Origin: Adiantum capillus-veneris
Taxonomy: Eukaryota > Streptophyta > Polypodiopsida > Polypodiales > Pteridaceae
Direction: 5' to 3'
DNA: 64,000 bases
Assembly (NCBI GenBank): GCA_014529385.2
Contig: CM043958.1
Span: 141,710,234 to 141,774,233 of the forward strand
Under the pieces are notes generated by a model. The model was not told the origin of the DNA. It searched no databases and saw only the letters and a program-made list of their open reading frames with translations. The position numbers and the translations under genes are program-made. Within the stretch, counting starts at the first letter, position 1, and each line of letters opens with the position of its first letter. Below, piece after piece: positions 1 to 10,727 of this stretch.

Positions 1-276
1 AGATCTCCATTGACACTCGACTCCGTATGTGTAGACATATAAGAGCTTGTAATCCGTTATCTCTTCTAGGTATGGATCTGAGCACCTATAAAGATTGACC
101 TCATTGTCGTCAATGTATCTATATAGTCCTTCACTCTCATGAACAATCATCCAAACTCTCTCAACAAGATGGGTCTTTATCAATTGCAAGTTTGGAAGAT
201 CCATTGTGGGAGGATATTCCTCTATCGTTGGGATCTCCAAGCTTGTGTAAGCTACGTTTGAATCTAGGGTAGACAT
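1..276 (-). CDS. N-terminal part of an LTR-retrotransposon ORF (gag or ORF1), cut by the window edge
   Basis: Reading the minus strand from the ATG at 276-274 gives 92 codons without a stop up to the window edge. The protein starts MSTLDSNVAYTSLEIPTIEE and continues with an acidic, aromatic-rich stretch (VERVWMIVHESEGLYRYIDD). I do not recognise a domain. Its place is informative: on the same strand it follows an LTR (2966-3926), a primer-binding site and a 2.7 kb leader, so it should be the first ORF of that element. It could be gag, or the extra ORF1 that some Tat/Ogre-type plant gypsy elements carry upstream of gag. The start is the first ATG of the open frame. The ORF is incomplete because the sequence ends. 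Confidence 0.55.
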   Translation of the reverse strand, partial: MSTLDSNVAYTSLEIPTIEEYPPTMDLPNLQLIKTHLVERVWMIVHESEGLYRYIDDNEVNLYRCSDPYLEEITDYKLLYVYTYGVECQWRS

Positions 277-2945
277 GATTTCTGGGCTTAAGAGCTTTTT
301 CTTGGTTCAAGTAGACTTAGTTCACTGTGTTCAAGTGCTTTGGTTAGGGAAAAGTCGAAACTATGTCCAAAACCGCAACCGTTTCGTCACAATTCTCGTA
401 AATTGTCGCTTTTAGACACCCCTGACTTCCGGATGAATTTTGAATCCTCAAACGATGTTTTTTTCAAAGTTGAACTAAATGGTTGCCGTAGGCATGCATT
501 TAGGGCATGCATTAGTTCATGTTTTGCTCTAAGATCTATAGAGCCGCTCTCAGGCTACGTTTTGATATAAAAACTTTTCCGATTCGATACCGTTTGTGAA
601 AGTTATGGCCAAAACAGTGAAATGCAATTTAGACTGGTCAAAATGAGTCCAAATTCAATTTTGAAAAAAGATTTGGGATCTCTGTGACACTATGAACACT
701 CTTGTATGGTCAAAATTACAGTTGGACCCTAAAACTGGCCTAGAGACATACTACGCGTAGGATGTCTATATGCTTAGAATTTAACAAAATTTGGTCTAGA
801 GACTCCCCTTAAGTCCAGCAACACAATGGTATGCTCAGAATTTCATTTGGACCTAAAAATGGCCTTGAGACATCCTACGCGTAGGATGTCTTTTTGCTCA
901 TAATGACTTGAAATTTTCACCCCAGCTTCTCCTTGATGTGCTGATCACAGTGGTGTGCTCATAGGTTGGTTTGGAGTCCTAAATCAAGCTGGAGACATCC
1001 TACGCATAGGATGTCTAACTGCTCAGATTTTGTCCAAACTTGATCCCAAGATTCTCCTAGTGCTCAACAACCCAATGGTATGCTTAGAATTGAATTTGGA
1101 TGCCAATAGGTCAAGATTTAGGCTGCAAGAGCTTCTAGTGCACTCCAAGAGTAGGATGTCTGACTATTCTTGTCTTTGCTTGGTAAATAGGCCAAACAAG
1201 GTCCAAATTCACTTTTGCAAAAAGTTCTGGAATCCTTGAGACACTTAAAACCTCCCTATATGGCCAAAGTAGAATTTTGACCACTTTTTGCTCTGTTTCA
1301 GCTCAAACTTGCACTGTAGCTTCCCCTTGATGTGCTAATCTCACGCTATTTTTACTTTTTGATTCTGACACCTATAGGCTGGTCAAATGATCAAGAATTT
1401 GTTCCAGAAGCTTGATGTCTGGTCTGATGAATTTCCAAGTCAAATCAACTCCAAATTGGACCAAAATTGACTAGGAGGCTTGCCTAAGGCTATACAACAG
1501 CATGGTATGGTCACAATAGAATTTTGGTTTTAGAATTATGCAGTAGACATCCTACGCGTAGGATGTCTTTTTGCTCAGAATGAACCCAAACTTGAACCAC
1601 AGACTCTCCTTAAGGTGCTGATCACTTTGGTATACTCAGAATTCAGTTTGGAGTCCAAAATCACTCAGAAGACATCCTACGCGTAGGATGCCTTTTTGGC
1701 CTGTTTGACCCCAGACTTGTCCCACAGCTTCCCCTTGATGTCAGCAACCCAATGCTATGCTTAGATTTGAGTTTGGATGTCAAAAGACCCCAAATAACTA
1801 GCTATTCTTGCCTTTTGTCTGTCCAAAAACGCTAAAGTCTGTTCAATCTTCCCTTTCACTGACCCAAATGAGATGAAATTTATCACATGCACTCAAAACA
1901 TCATGTATAACATGCACATGAAGTCACCCTATGGTTTGGTCTCAAAATTATGCCTTGAGCACAATTTGGGTAGGATGTCTGACACTTCTCGTCTTTTGGC
2001 TTTGATCTGTCAAAATTTGGTCAAATTTCCACTTTCCAGGTGAAAATAGGGTAGAACCTACCTTCTAAACACACTGGTAACCTCAGATTTTCAAAATTTT
2101 CACCAGACCACCCTGTAGACATCCTACGCGTAGGATGTCTACTGCTGATTTTAGTGTCCCTGATGCTTCCTTATTCTCTCAACAAGTCCAAGTATGCTTC
2201 ACAATTGCAAAAACATGCAAGAATCACTCAATTTAAACCTTTTCTGAAATTTTACGTTTTCTGACTCCGTCTTTTGGCTTTTGGTCAACAAAAATAGGGA
2301 AAAACACTCAAGCCGATATGTTACTAGGGTAAAACCTACCCTCTGAACCCACTGGTGCAGTCAGAATTTTCAAATTTGGTCTCCAGAACCCCCTTGAGAC
2401 ATCCTACGCGTAGGATGTCTATGTTTACAAAATTGCAGGTTTTCTTCACAGAACCCTTGCAAATGCTCTTTTATATGCACAGCATCAGTCAGTCGTACAA
2501 AAATATCCACAAAAGCTTGTTTAATGCATTTTTACCCTCAAAAGCACACTTTTCCGTGATTTCAAATGCAATCAAGCACTTTAGCAAATAATTCAGTGAT
2601 GAATAGCTCTAGATTAGAATCGTATCACTTACCTAAAGCTACTCCTACAAATCATATGGGGTTTTGCATCTATGAGTAGAAAAATGCTTCACTGCCACAC
2701 ACGGACTAGTAAACGCTTTTATCACCTCACAAATCACTCGACCACCAACAACTACTCTAATCCACAGATCCTAACTAAACCTATCTAGTTGCAGACCCTC
2801 ACCAAGACACACGCTTCCTGGCTATCCACTTGACCGCGGAATATCCTCTTCCGGATCCACTTAAGAAAAACGCTTTCTTTAGCCGAAACTAAATCAAGCA
2901 ACCATCACACGAGTGTTAGTAGGAAACCTACTTAGGTCCTTGTGT
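277..2945 (-). other. Long untranslated leader of the left-edge LTR retrotransposon
   Basis: This 2.7 kb stretch lies between the primer-binding site and the first ORF of the minus-strand element. I see no long ORF on the minus strand. Its middle (about 620-2440) is a degenerate tandem array of ~125 bp monomers with palindromes, listed separately. A leader this long is known in Tat/Ogre and Athila-type gypsy elements; assigning this element to that group is inference. Confidence 0.5.
620..2440. repeat. Degenerate ~125 bp tandem repeat, each unit carrying a 22-24 bp palindrome
   Basis: The palindrome core is CATCCTACGCGTAGGATG, extended to 22-24 bp. Copies lie at 745-766 (one mismatch), 869-890, 994-1015 (central CG to CA), 1546-1567, 1671-1692 (one mismatch), 2118-2139 and 2398-2419. 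Half copies lie near 1151-1161 and 1970-1980. Spacing between neighbouring full copies is 124, 125 and 125 bp where the array is regular. Flanking words recur too (TTTTTGCTCAGAATG after the palindrome, CTCCTTGATGTGCTGATCAC in mid-unit). The palindrome is better conserved than the rest of the monomer. The array lies within the leader of the minus-strand retrotransposon. Confidence 0.85.
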
Positions 2946-2964
2946 CCCCGGCAGAGCGGCGCCA
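2946..2964 (-). promoter_or_regulatory. Primer-binding site, tRNA-Asp-like
   Basis: The minus strand reads TGGCGCCGCTCTGCCGGGG one base inside the LTR end. Plant tRNA-Asp ends in CCCCGGCAACGGCGCCA, so both ends of the site match and the middle differs by a 2-nt insertion and a change. This primer is common in Athila/Tat-type plant gypsy elements (family knowledge). Confidence 0.6.
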
Positions 2965-2965
2965 A

Positions 2966-3926
2966 TGTTGGATGGGAAGCGACTCACACACCCATGAAGT
3001 GCATGCAAACACTACCTAGATCAACATAATGTCAATCGAGGACACAAATGACACGATAGGCACACATAGGAAATCTCTTAAGCTTGTCAGGCTGAGACCA
3101 TCCTACACATACAACACTCTGGAAGGCCAACTAAACCACAATCAAGAACCTCACTGCTCTCAACTACACCACCTAGCCACACACACACACATACGGAAGG
3201 TAACTCACCTAATCATGCCAGATTCATACGAAACTTAAGGAACACCATCCCCTCACTAGGATACACCTGTCCCTAAGCTTCTACACTCAAAACCCTCACT
3301 CTAAATCCATATGCGGAAAATGCGTAGGATGACAGAGCTGAATTTTGAAAGTGCCCGAAACTGAAATTTATGAGTACCTATGCTTAGCTTATGTCGCCAC
3401 GATTCTATAGACTACTAGCACGCAGAAAACAGACATTGTTTGATACACTTACGGCCACAAATAGCTCGTAGATGCGTCAGCGTGTGCGTTTCGTCTCGCG
3501 TGGAATGCTTGGCGTTGTCGCGTAGCTCTCCTCGAGCCTACATCAATGGTGCAGTCGGATCTCCAATGTGTTGAGCGAGTCGGGCGTAGCGAGAGGATGA
3601 AGCTCACACTCACTCTCTTTCTCTCTCACACACAGTAGACGGCAGCGCTAAAGTTTTGATTATGAAAAAGTCTTTTTTTACAAAATGACCTAGGTACCTT
3701 ATATACTAAGGATACCTTAGGTTTAACCAAAAATGGGGTTGAAAGGGTCAAATGGCTTTGTATTTACAATCTGGAAGTGTCATTGCACCCCGGCTTCTGA
3801 AACTAGAATAACTACTCATTACAAATGACGTTTATAGCCATAATCCGCAGCATTTCATAACTCGCAAAAGATAAGACTTTGGTACGAAACTTGAGTTATG
3901 TTGTGTTGTTGACCCAGTGGTCAACA
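2966..3926 (-). mobile_element. 5' LTR of the left-edge retrotransposon
   Basis: On the plus strand the LTR runs from TGTTGG to GTCAACA, so its ends form a 5 bp inverted repeat TGTTG/CAACA. The primer site abuts its inner end. A minus-strand TATA box (TATATAAGG, about 3698-3706) sits some 220 bp from the outer end, as expected for a U3 promoter. The length is 961 bp. The target duplication cannot be tested because the other end of the element is outside the window. The outer boundary is less certain than the inner one. Confidence 0.65.
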
Positions 3927-4289
3927 ACGTTGCTCTTGGTTTCATTGAACCTCCTCACTGTATCAAGTATCAGTTGGCTCGCATATGGGATGCCAACAAG
4001 GAAACATCAGTGTTCTTACGAAGATACTACCACGTGTTTTCGAGGACGAAAACACTAAGGGGGAAGTAGTGTCAGGCCAAGGGCTAGAGGGCAGGGCCCG
4101 ACCTAGGGGAGTCAAGGACTTAGGCCAAGGGCCGGACTAAAGGTGTGGACAGGGGATCCGTTTAGGGCAAAGGGCCATGGGCTCTCCTATAATAGGTTGG
4201 TAGGGAGGAGGATCCATAGTTCAGTCTCCCCTCGGCCTTTCACTGAGAGAGAGCACTGTACACGCCGAGGGAAGAAGGCATGCCCTCCT

Positions 4290-4362
<73 letters not shown>

Positions 4363-4573
4363 TCGAAGAACATATGGAGATAAGAGGGGCGAGAGAAAGA
4401 GAGCATGTGACACCACTTGCTCTTCCATAATAGAAAGAGAGGGAGGGATAGAGAGGATGACTTGTAAGTTGAGGGAGAGAAAGAAAGAGAATCTTCCTGT
4501 GAATCTTCAGTTTACCCTTCTTTTAAAGTGGGGCTCAACTCCAATTTTTCGTTTATTAGTTAGATTGTTCCAT
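3927..4573 (+). mobile_element. 3' end and LTR of an older plus-strand gypsy element
   Basis: The stretch 4028-4069 reads like the 3' end of a plant gypsy element: a CGAGGACGAAAAC coding tail, then a purine tract (AAGGGGGAAGTAG). TGTCAGGCC at 4070 opens an LTR. The motif CTCCTATAATAGG near 4184 is a possible TATA box. A (TG)n(AG)n tract lies inside. The right end is not clear; I place it near GATTGTTCCA at 4573 without a confirmed target duplication. The left-edge minus-strand element abuts it, apparently by insertion. Confidence 0.45.
4291..4360. repeat. Compound microsatellite (TG)n(AG)n
   Basis: About ten TG units run straight into about 23 AG units. The predicted ORFs across this tract are runs of repeated Glu-Arg or Ser-Leu and are not genes. 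Confidence 0.95.
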
Positions 4574-5196
4574 GGAATCTTTGGTCCCACCTTAGTCACT
4601 CCTTTACTTTCCAAAGTGACTTGGTAGGACTAGAACCCAATATCGGTTGGGTGGGTAATGACCACTCTATGGTAGCACTAGAGCGCCCTACCTCCACAAG
4701 GTCATCGATGGGACGCTTCAATGTTAACATTGAAAATAAACAGAGTTGCTTGTTTCGCATGTGAGTTGCACACCCGCTCGCCTATCCTGTGCACAACGTG
4801 GTGAGGCATGGATGACTCCGCCCCAATGCATGCCAATTGTTGGCCACACATCCACCAAAGCCTTTGCATCATGGATTTGCACACATCATAGCCGTTTTCG
4901 TTTGTTGCCAAGAGGGTATCACCCTAGATTCTCCTCAAAAGAGTGTTTTTACTTCATTAACATACAACGAGATTGAAAAATCTCACACAAGGTTCGTCCA
5001 CATGGGCGGGACCTTTTAATGGCAAAATCAGATAGCACACACACAACAACATTTTTAATCAACGATGCACACATCAACGAATCTCCACAACTTGCTTAAC
5101 ATAACGAATCTCCATCAGCTCTCTCTCGCTTGCAATCTGCTTCAGCATCTCCAACATTGTGTGGATTGCCAAACCTTCTCCACAATCTCCACACAT

Positions 5197-5240
<44 letters not shown>

Positions 5241-5315
5241 CCTTTCTCCATTTTAGTTCATTATTTTTGAATGGGCCTCACAAGTCTTGTGTCCTTAGAG
5301 CGGCAAAAAATCCAT
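4574..5315. other. No gene seen; contains a (CT)n tract
   Basis: Short ORFs here show no recognisable domain. A (CT)n microsatellite of about 38 bp lies near 5199-5237. The right end leads directly into the PPR pseudogene. Confidence 0.6.
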
Positions 5316-6790
5316 GGCTATGGCAAAGAGATCTCGTCATTGTTGTAATTAGATTCGAAGGGAAGACCTTTTTTCCAAATGCAATCACCTATTCGTGCAC
5401 CTGGAAGGCCTGCGTCCTTTGCATGGGTGAGCAATTTATGATAAGATCGAATTCATGATGAGATCGCTAGTCGGGGGTTGTTGAAATATCATCACTAATT
5501 GGAACTTGATTGCAAGATATGCCAAACACACTGGTGTCCCTTCTTCAAATGCATTCACATATGCTTGCTAATCAAGGGCTATTGGAGCATACTTGGTGGT
5601 GATTTGATCAATATGTGTGCCAAATGTGGTGCCCTCACAAAAAGCTGAAGTTCTTGCTAGGTATTATTTATAGGGTGTCATCTCTTGGAGCTTGTTGATT
5701 TTTGGATATGCCCAAAATGGCCATGGCAAGGAAGCTCTGGGTTGTTTTGACCAAATGTGACGGTGCTTGAACCCTGTCTTAACATGGGTGAGAGAAATCT
5801 TGATGACATTGCAAGTGAGGGGCTATTGCCTAATGATGTCATGTTTGGTAGTGCCTTGATTGGCATGTATGCCAAATGTTATGCCCTCACAAAAGCACGA
5901 AAAGTTTAGATGGGCATCCTTGCCAACATGTTGCACTTGGCAATGCTTTGGTCGACATGTATGCCAAATGTGGTGTTCTTATGGGCAGGGGATGTTCCCT
6001 AATGATGTCATATTTGGAAATGCTTTGATTGGCATGTATGCCAAATGTTATGCCCTCACAAAAGCACGAAAATTCTAGATGGGAATCCTTTCCATGATGT
6101 TGTCTCCTCTTTTGGAGCATATTCATTGCAAGATAGGCCATGGCAAGGAAGCTCTGAACTGTTTTTACCATCTGCAAAGGGAAGGCTTTCTCCGACTACA
6201 ATCATCTATGCTTAAACTTTGAAGGTATATGGCCTTATATGAGGCCTTCAAATGGGTGAGAGAATTCACAACGAGGCTTCTAGTAAGAGGCTGTTGGTGA
6301 ACATGTTGCTCTTGGCAATGCTTTGGTCAATATGTATGCCAAATGTGGTGCCCTTATGAAAGCACAAAAAGTTTTAGATGAGCTTTCTATGTGAAATGTC
6401 ACATTCTAGAACGTGTTGATTGCAATATTTGAGTGGCATGGCTAGGAAGCTTTGAACTGGTTTTTGTTGCGATGCAACACGAGGGTAACTCCTCTATTGC
6501 AATCTTCTTTCTCAGTGTGCTCATTGCATGGATTGCTGCTCAAAGGCTCTTGGAAACACGTTTTGCTTGCCAGTTCTTTGACTCATATGCATGCCAAATG
6601 TGGTGCCCTTTAATGAAAGAACAAAAATTTGTTGGGGCATGTGTTAGTGAGTGATTCTTATGCAGCTGCTAGCATGTCAAAGATGACACACAAATTTGAA
6701 TGCATGAGGATTAAGAACGTTGCTCGAAAGCAGCCAAGGCATAACTGTTGGATTGATGCAAGTGGAAGGGCTCAATGATTTGCTAATGAA
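5316..6790 (+). pseudogene. Decayed PPR (pentatricopeptide repeat) protein gene, PLS/E-type
   Basis: PPR proteins bind organellar RNA for editing, splicing or stabilisation. Six degenerate copies of the motif that reads MYAKCGAL are visible in changing frames (about 5608, 5863, 5953, 6029, 6330 and 6585). Typical neighbours recur: FGNALIGMYAKC, GHGKEALNCF, QREGF, HDE-like segments. The 3' part (6657-6775) reads AAASM..KM then KQPRHNCWIDASGRAQ, like the E-motif region just before a DYW domain. No intact DYW domain follows. Stops and frameshifts break the frame every 60-200 bp, so no functional protein can be made. This MYAKC-rich style is abundant in ferns and other plants with much RNA editing (inference for the organism). 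Confidence 0.8.
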
Positions 6791-7550
6791 GATATCAAGT
6801 ATCTGTAAGGAAAACATATCTAGTTGCAGGATATCGTATCCGCCTATCACCCTCATATATGTCCCCTACCACTGCAAAAGAGCCTCTCGACTCTTCCATA
6901 CCAAAGATTTGGTGATGCAACTTCAGCCTTTGCCTTGTCCATCCTGTCTCCAATATGCACCTACCGCGCTCAAAATAGTCCTTTACCATTGTAAAAGATC
7001 CCTCTCGGCTCTTTCATACCAAAGCTTGGTAAGACAACTTTAACCTTTGCAATGTTTACTCCGCCTCCACTATCATGTTTGTTTCGAGCAGTGCGGCCAT
7101 ACAGAAGGTTGCATTCAGCTTGTGTGCATTGATGATAGACATTCAATTGCACGATGAGTAATCATTACCATTTTTTAGTGATTTTGGACACTGAGAACGC
7201 ACTTAATGAACGTGTTGAAAATTGCAAGCTGCTATGGAATGGCACGTTCCTTCGTATTATAAAAATTAGGGAGGACTGTGCAAACTCCCCCATGCAAGGA
7301 GACTTGCATGTTTTTTTTTTTGAAACATAAAAATGGAACAACAAAAAATTAATAGCATTAATGTCTTGTATGATTATGAACATTGAGCTTGATCAAACTC
7401 TAACCCTCCTTGTGGTTTTTTGTGAGGTACACCTCTGAAACACTACAATCGGTATCCCATTTTTATGAGGTACACCTCTGAAGCACGACAATCGATATCC
7501 CAAATACTCTCAGTTAAGAAAACTAACACGTTTTGATGAAAACACACACA

Positions 7551-7587
<37 letters not shown>

Positions 7588-8110
7588 CATCAATCCTGCT
7601 CGATAATAAATATCTTAAACTAATTAATAGCATCAAATAATAAAACTTGTCAATTTTTTTTCATTTGGGAAGTGTTGAATACTTTGCTCAATCTCAATTC
7701 GATGCGAACGCAGCTAATGAAGCAGTGTAGGTGCACCACATACCATAGTGAAGGAAAACTTATTTTTGTGAGCATATGCAACACAGCAAAATTAAAAGGC
7801 CCAAGTAGACTTATCAAGAATAGCGCACGTGGTTACGTTAGTAAACTATCTGTCGACAGAGTAGAAGCAGTAGCGGGTAACGCGATCGTTCAAAGGATAG
7901 GAAGCAGCATAGCCTTGATGCGGAGACGCTCAAATAAAAGAGAGAAAGAACGTCTGTTTGTGCAAAGACATAGCCATTCCTCTCTGTTGTTTTGTCTTGG
8001 AGCAAGGCATTAAATTCCAGCACCGCAGCGAATTCTCTTGCCGATCAGCTCCTCCTTGTATTTTTCTCGTGTAACGCAGTGGTAGAGCAGGGATTCTTCT
8101 TTTGGAAACA
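6791..8110. other. Region upstream of the myotubularin gene; direct repeat and (CT)n tract
   Basis: A 47 bp direct repeat occurs at 6867-6913 and 6984-7030 (offset 117 bp, a few mismatches). A poly-T tract lies near 7311 and a (CT)n microsatellite at 7551-7583. The last few hundred bases should hold the promoter and 5' UTR of the myotubularin gene. I see no convincing TATA box and cannot place the transcription start. No protein gene is recognisable. Confidence 0.5.
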
Positions 8111-8152
8111 ATGGATGGATCAGAGAGTTGGCTCGATTGGACTTCTGTGGAG
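8111..8152 (+). CDS. MTM1: Plant myotubularin-like phosphoinositide 3-phosphatase, exon 1
   Basis: The exon encodes MDGSESWLDWTSVE (14 codons) and ends in phase 0 at GAG|GTACGG. It resembles the start of plant myotubularins (a short acidic segment with a conserved W..LEW-like stretch). Alone it is too short to identify. The call rests on the chain of six exons with matching phases whose joined protein follows the plant MTM order: this leader, then ..LLLPDEGVIAE, the GRAM strands, RKVVPLGTIP, RLLQVVGKDM and FGFRPRT. Plant MTMs hydrolyse PI3P and PI(3,5)P2 on membranes and are linked to dehydration responses. The catalytic domain lies beyond the window. MTM1 and MTM2 of Arabidopsis are equally good matches, so the symbol marks the family. 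Confidence 0.7.
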
Positions 8153-8647
8153 GTACGGTTGTGCTTCACTCATCTATTTCCATGCATTTTTTTTCTATGG
8201 TATTCATTTTTTCCTGCCCCATTAGGAGATATCAAATTATATGGTAGCTTTGTCGATTCATAGAAGATTTCACAGGAAATTGTTTATTTGGCTTAAGACT
8301 GCATGCTCGTCAAGTAAATGCAGATTTGCAGATAAACATACTTCAGAAAACCAGTAAGGGGGGCATGCATTTTAAGTTTGTTTTTTTCTATGATCGTGTT
8401 ACATGAGCTACACGTCAACCTGCTCCTTATCGTGCAACTGTGCTTATTGTTAAAGAAAATTAACACAAGGTGGAATCCGAGCTACTTTTAGAATTAGAAC
8501 ATGCACAGCGTTCAATACATCAACAAAATTTGCATTAAGGATAACTGCATGTAGGTTTTTTTTCATAAGTGTTCTTACTTTGTGCTGTCGAAGTAATTTG
8601 CCGATAATTACTTGCTGTGATGTGCTCTTTCCTTCCATCATTTCAAG

Positions 8648-8731
8648 GTTTCCGTCTCCCAACCTATCAGTGGGTCTTTTTCACACGGCATGGAAGATCT
8701 TCTTCTGCCAGATGAGGGAGTGATTGCTGAG
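8648..8731 (+). CDS. MTM1: Plant myotubularin-like gene, exon 2
   Basis: A pyrimidine-rich acceptor (CCATCATTTCAAG|GTTTCC) precedes 28 codons that end with MEDLLLPDEGVIAE, then donor GAG|GTATGA. The exon is phase 0 at both ends. In plant MTMs the stretch LL.(S/P).E.VI.E directly precedes the first GRAM strand (GYGVVLIN), and the next exon found here starts exactly with that strand (GRGVVLVN), 36.4 kb downstream. That fit in sequence and phase is the evidence for one very long intron. Confidence 0.8.
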
Positions 8732-9976
8732 GTATGATACTCGTTTTTCCTGTTGTTTCGTGTCCAAAATGGTTTGGAAACCACCTGTTGAAAGTTAGTT
8801 ATGAAGAAGTCTTTATTTAATATTGCATTTTATTGTGCATGTAGTTGTTTGTGGCTGGATTCTTTTTGTTTCCTGCCTTTTGTGTTGGTTGTCTATGTAA
8901 AAGGAGGGTTGTGCATTTGTAGGAGAGGAAGTATCCTTTGAGTTGAGTTGGAGACAAATCATTCACATCCTTTGAGCTGAGTGGCACTACATGTTGACTG
9001 TCTTTTTGAGACCTCAAGACCCTTGTTGTGATTGGTTCTTGCCTCTAGGAAGTTCTCACTTGCCTCTTTCCATATGAAGGTTGTAGCCCGATTTGGGGAG
9101 ACTTCCTTTTAAATTCAAGTTTAATGCTCTTCATTAAGCCAGGCTTGAGAAAGGCTTGGTTATGGAACTCTGATGGATGAATTGCGGTTGTTGGCAAGTA
9201 CTTGAGCTTTTTGAGATAGCAAAGTGACACTCTCTTCCTCACTTAACTTTGTCATTTGGATGTCTGATTGCTCATCTTGTTTGCTTGAGTCAGATATATC
9301 CTAATTTGTGCAAAATGCTCGACATATAAGTTTCTTAAGCCTTGCTCTCGGCATCGGTGTTCTAGCTCCAAAAAATTAATTCATCCTTTTTTTTCTTTAG
9401 AGGAAATTAATTGAGATTTTTATATCAAAACATTTGATATATCTTGAACTATCTAGAATCTTTATTACTTTCAGTGAATGTTACATTGGTTTGAGTCTTT
9501 AATTATGTCTCCTAATCAAAGGTGTTTTGACAACTGGAGAAAGTAAAGGTAAAGTCTTTAGATATCTTTACATATCTAAACATCAGACTGAAAAGCAAAT
9601 TTTTAATAAGGGCATATTCAATGTTTTCATACTAGCGTAATATTTTCCTCAAAAAAAAAGCTAGAAAACAATAACTATATAGGAAGTAAGTTATTCATGT
9701 ATTGAAGGGTTGGACCACCAACCTCTACACCTACCCAAGGACAATTCAATCTCGATTTGATTGATTATGTTTCCGATAAAGCGCTAAGTCACAAAAAAAC
9801 AGATCTTGGATCTTGAGTCTAGTTCCATAGTCTCCACTCAAGGAGTATCTTTCGACAACATGAAAATTTAATTCAAATTGGGTAAGCAATGGTGTAGACT
9901 CTTGCCACACAAGGGCCCATCAACTATCCCATTCGTGGTGGTCTCTTGTATTTTTGTTACCGTTTTTGTGTGGTAC
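8732..9976. other. Intron sequence without recognisable elements
   Basis: AT-rich, no gene or element recognised by eye. It may be the original intron sequence next to the donor site. Confidence 0.5.
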
Positions 9977-10241
9977 TGTCAGAATGTAACGCACCACGTG
10001 CCAATTGAAAGAATAGATTGGGACATACTTTTAGTTGGTCCGTTTTAGGATTTTGAATCCTAACCCTTTCATCTTTAGGCCACTTGGCTTCAATAAGTTG
10101 GTCTTTTCTTCTTCTTCTTCTTCTTCTTCTTTTGTTAGGGTTTAGGCCCCTCAGCTGGGATCTGTAGGTTGGCTAGGGTTAGGATCAAAGAGTCCTAACC
10201 CCCTTCGTCTTCAGTGGTGGATACGTCAGCAGTTTGTGACA
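9977..10241 (-). mobile_element. Internally deleted LTR of family A
   Basis: It starts TGTCAGAATG and continues CACCACGTGCCAATTGAAA. It ends with CCCCTCAGCTGGGATCTGTAG, then CAGCAGTTTGTGACA. Both ends match the 660 bp LTRs of Element A, but only 265 bp remain and the middle is lost. A (TCT)n tract lies at about 10107-10132. The purine run GGGAGTA on the minus strand just outside (10242-10248) may be a polypurine-tract remnant. Confidence 0.7.
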
Positions 10242-10248
10242 TACTCCC

Positions 10249-10727
10249 TGTTATGATCATGTCTCGAGCTAGAAGAGAGCGAGAGCCTAGAGGAGGTGCT
10301 CACAATATAAGGTACTTGATCACGACTTTATTTCTTGATTACAAGACTTAATACTTGATTAAGAGAACTTGACCATAAAACTTGCATTACAATGCAAGAG
10401 TACAAGACAAGACTTGCTAACAAGACTCGAACACAAGACAAGATATGGAGGAGGGCTTACCTCGCAGGAGCCTCACAACTGGTGTTTGCAAGACTGAGGG
10501 GCTTGTACTATGTAGCCCAAGATTTCTATTTATACTAAAGCCTAAGGAGGTCAAGAATCTTATAAGTTCTTCCTTTAGAGTCTTCTAGCTCTGCTAGAAC
10601 CTTCAAGATTCTTCCTCAAAATTCTTCTACTTACTTCTAGAATCTTCTTGGTACTTCTAGAACCTTCTGGGATTCTTTAAGTTTCTAGAATCTTCTAGAT
10701 TCTTCTAGAACTCTCGTATCCGTGACA
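10249..10727 (-). mobile_element. 3' LTR of a degraded minus-strand gypsy element (family E)
   Basis: The ends are TGTTATGATC and ATCCGTGACA on the plus strand (479 bp). Next to it, the minus strand reads a purine tract (AGAGAAGGGGGTGT), as expected for a polypurine tract before a 3' LTR. It is rich in TTCTAGAA-type repeats. Integrase-like sequence follows to the right, consistent with a minus-strand 3' LTR. This LTR lacks the GAAATACCG block found in families A, B, C and 3. Confidence 0.6.

Noticed and set aside
745-2419. Regularly spaced palindromic repeats as a CRISPR array
   Set aside because: The spacers are copies of one degenerate monomer, the repeats lie inside an LTR-element leader in a plant genome, and there are no cas genes.
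4143-4430. Overlapping ORFs rich in Glu-Arg or Ser-Leu around 4143-4430, and similar ones at 5065, 11917, 45699 and 47228
   Set aside because: They are translations of (GA)n/(CT)n microsatellites in all frames.
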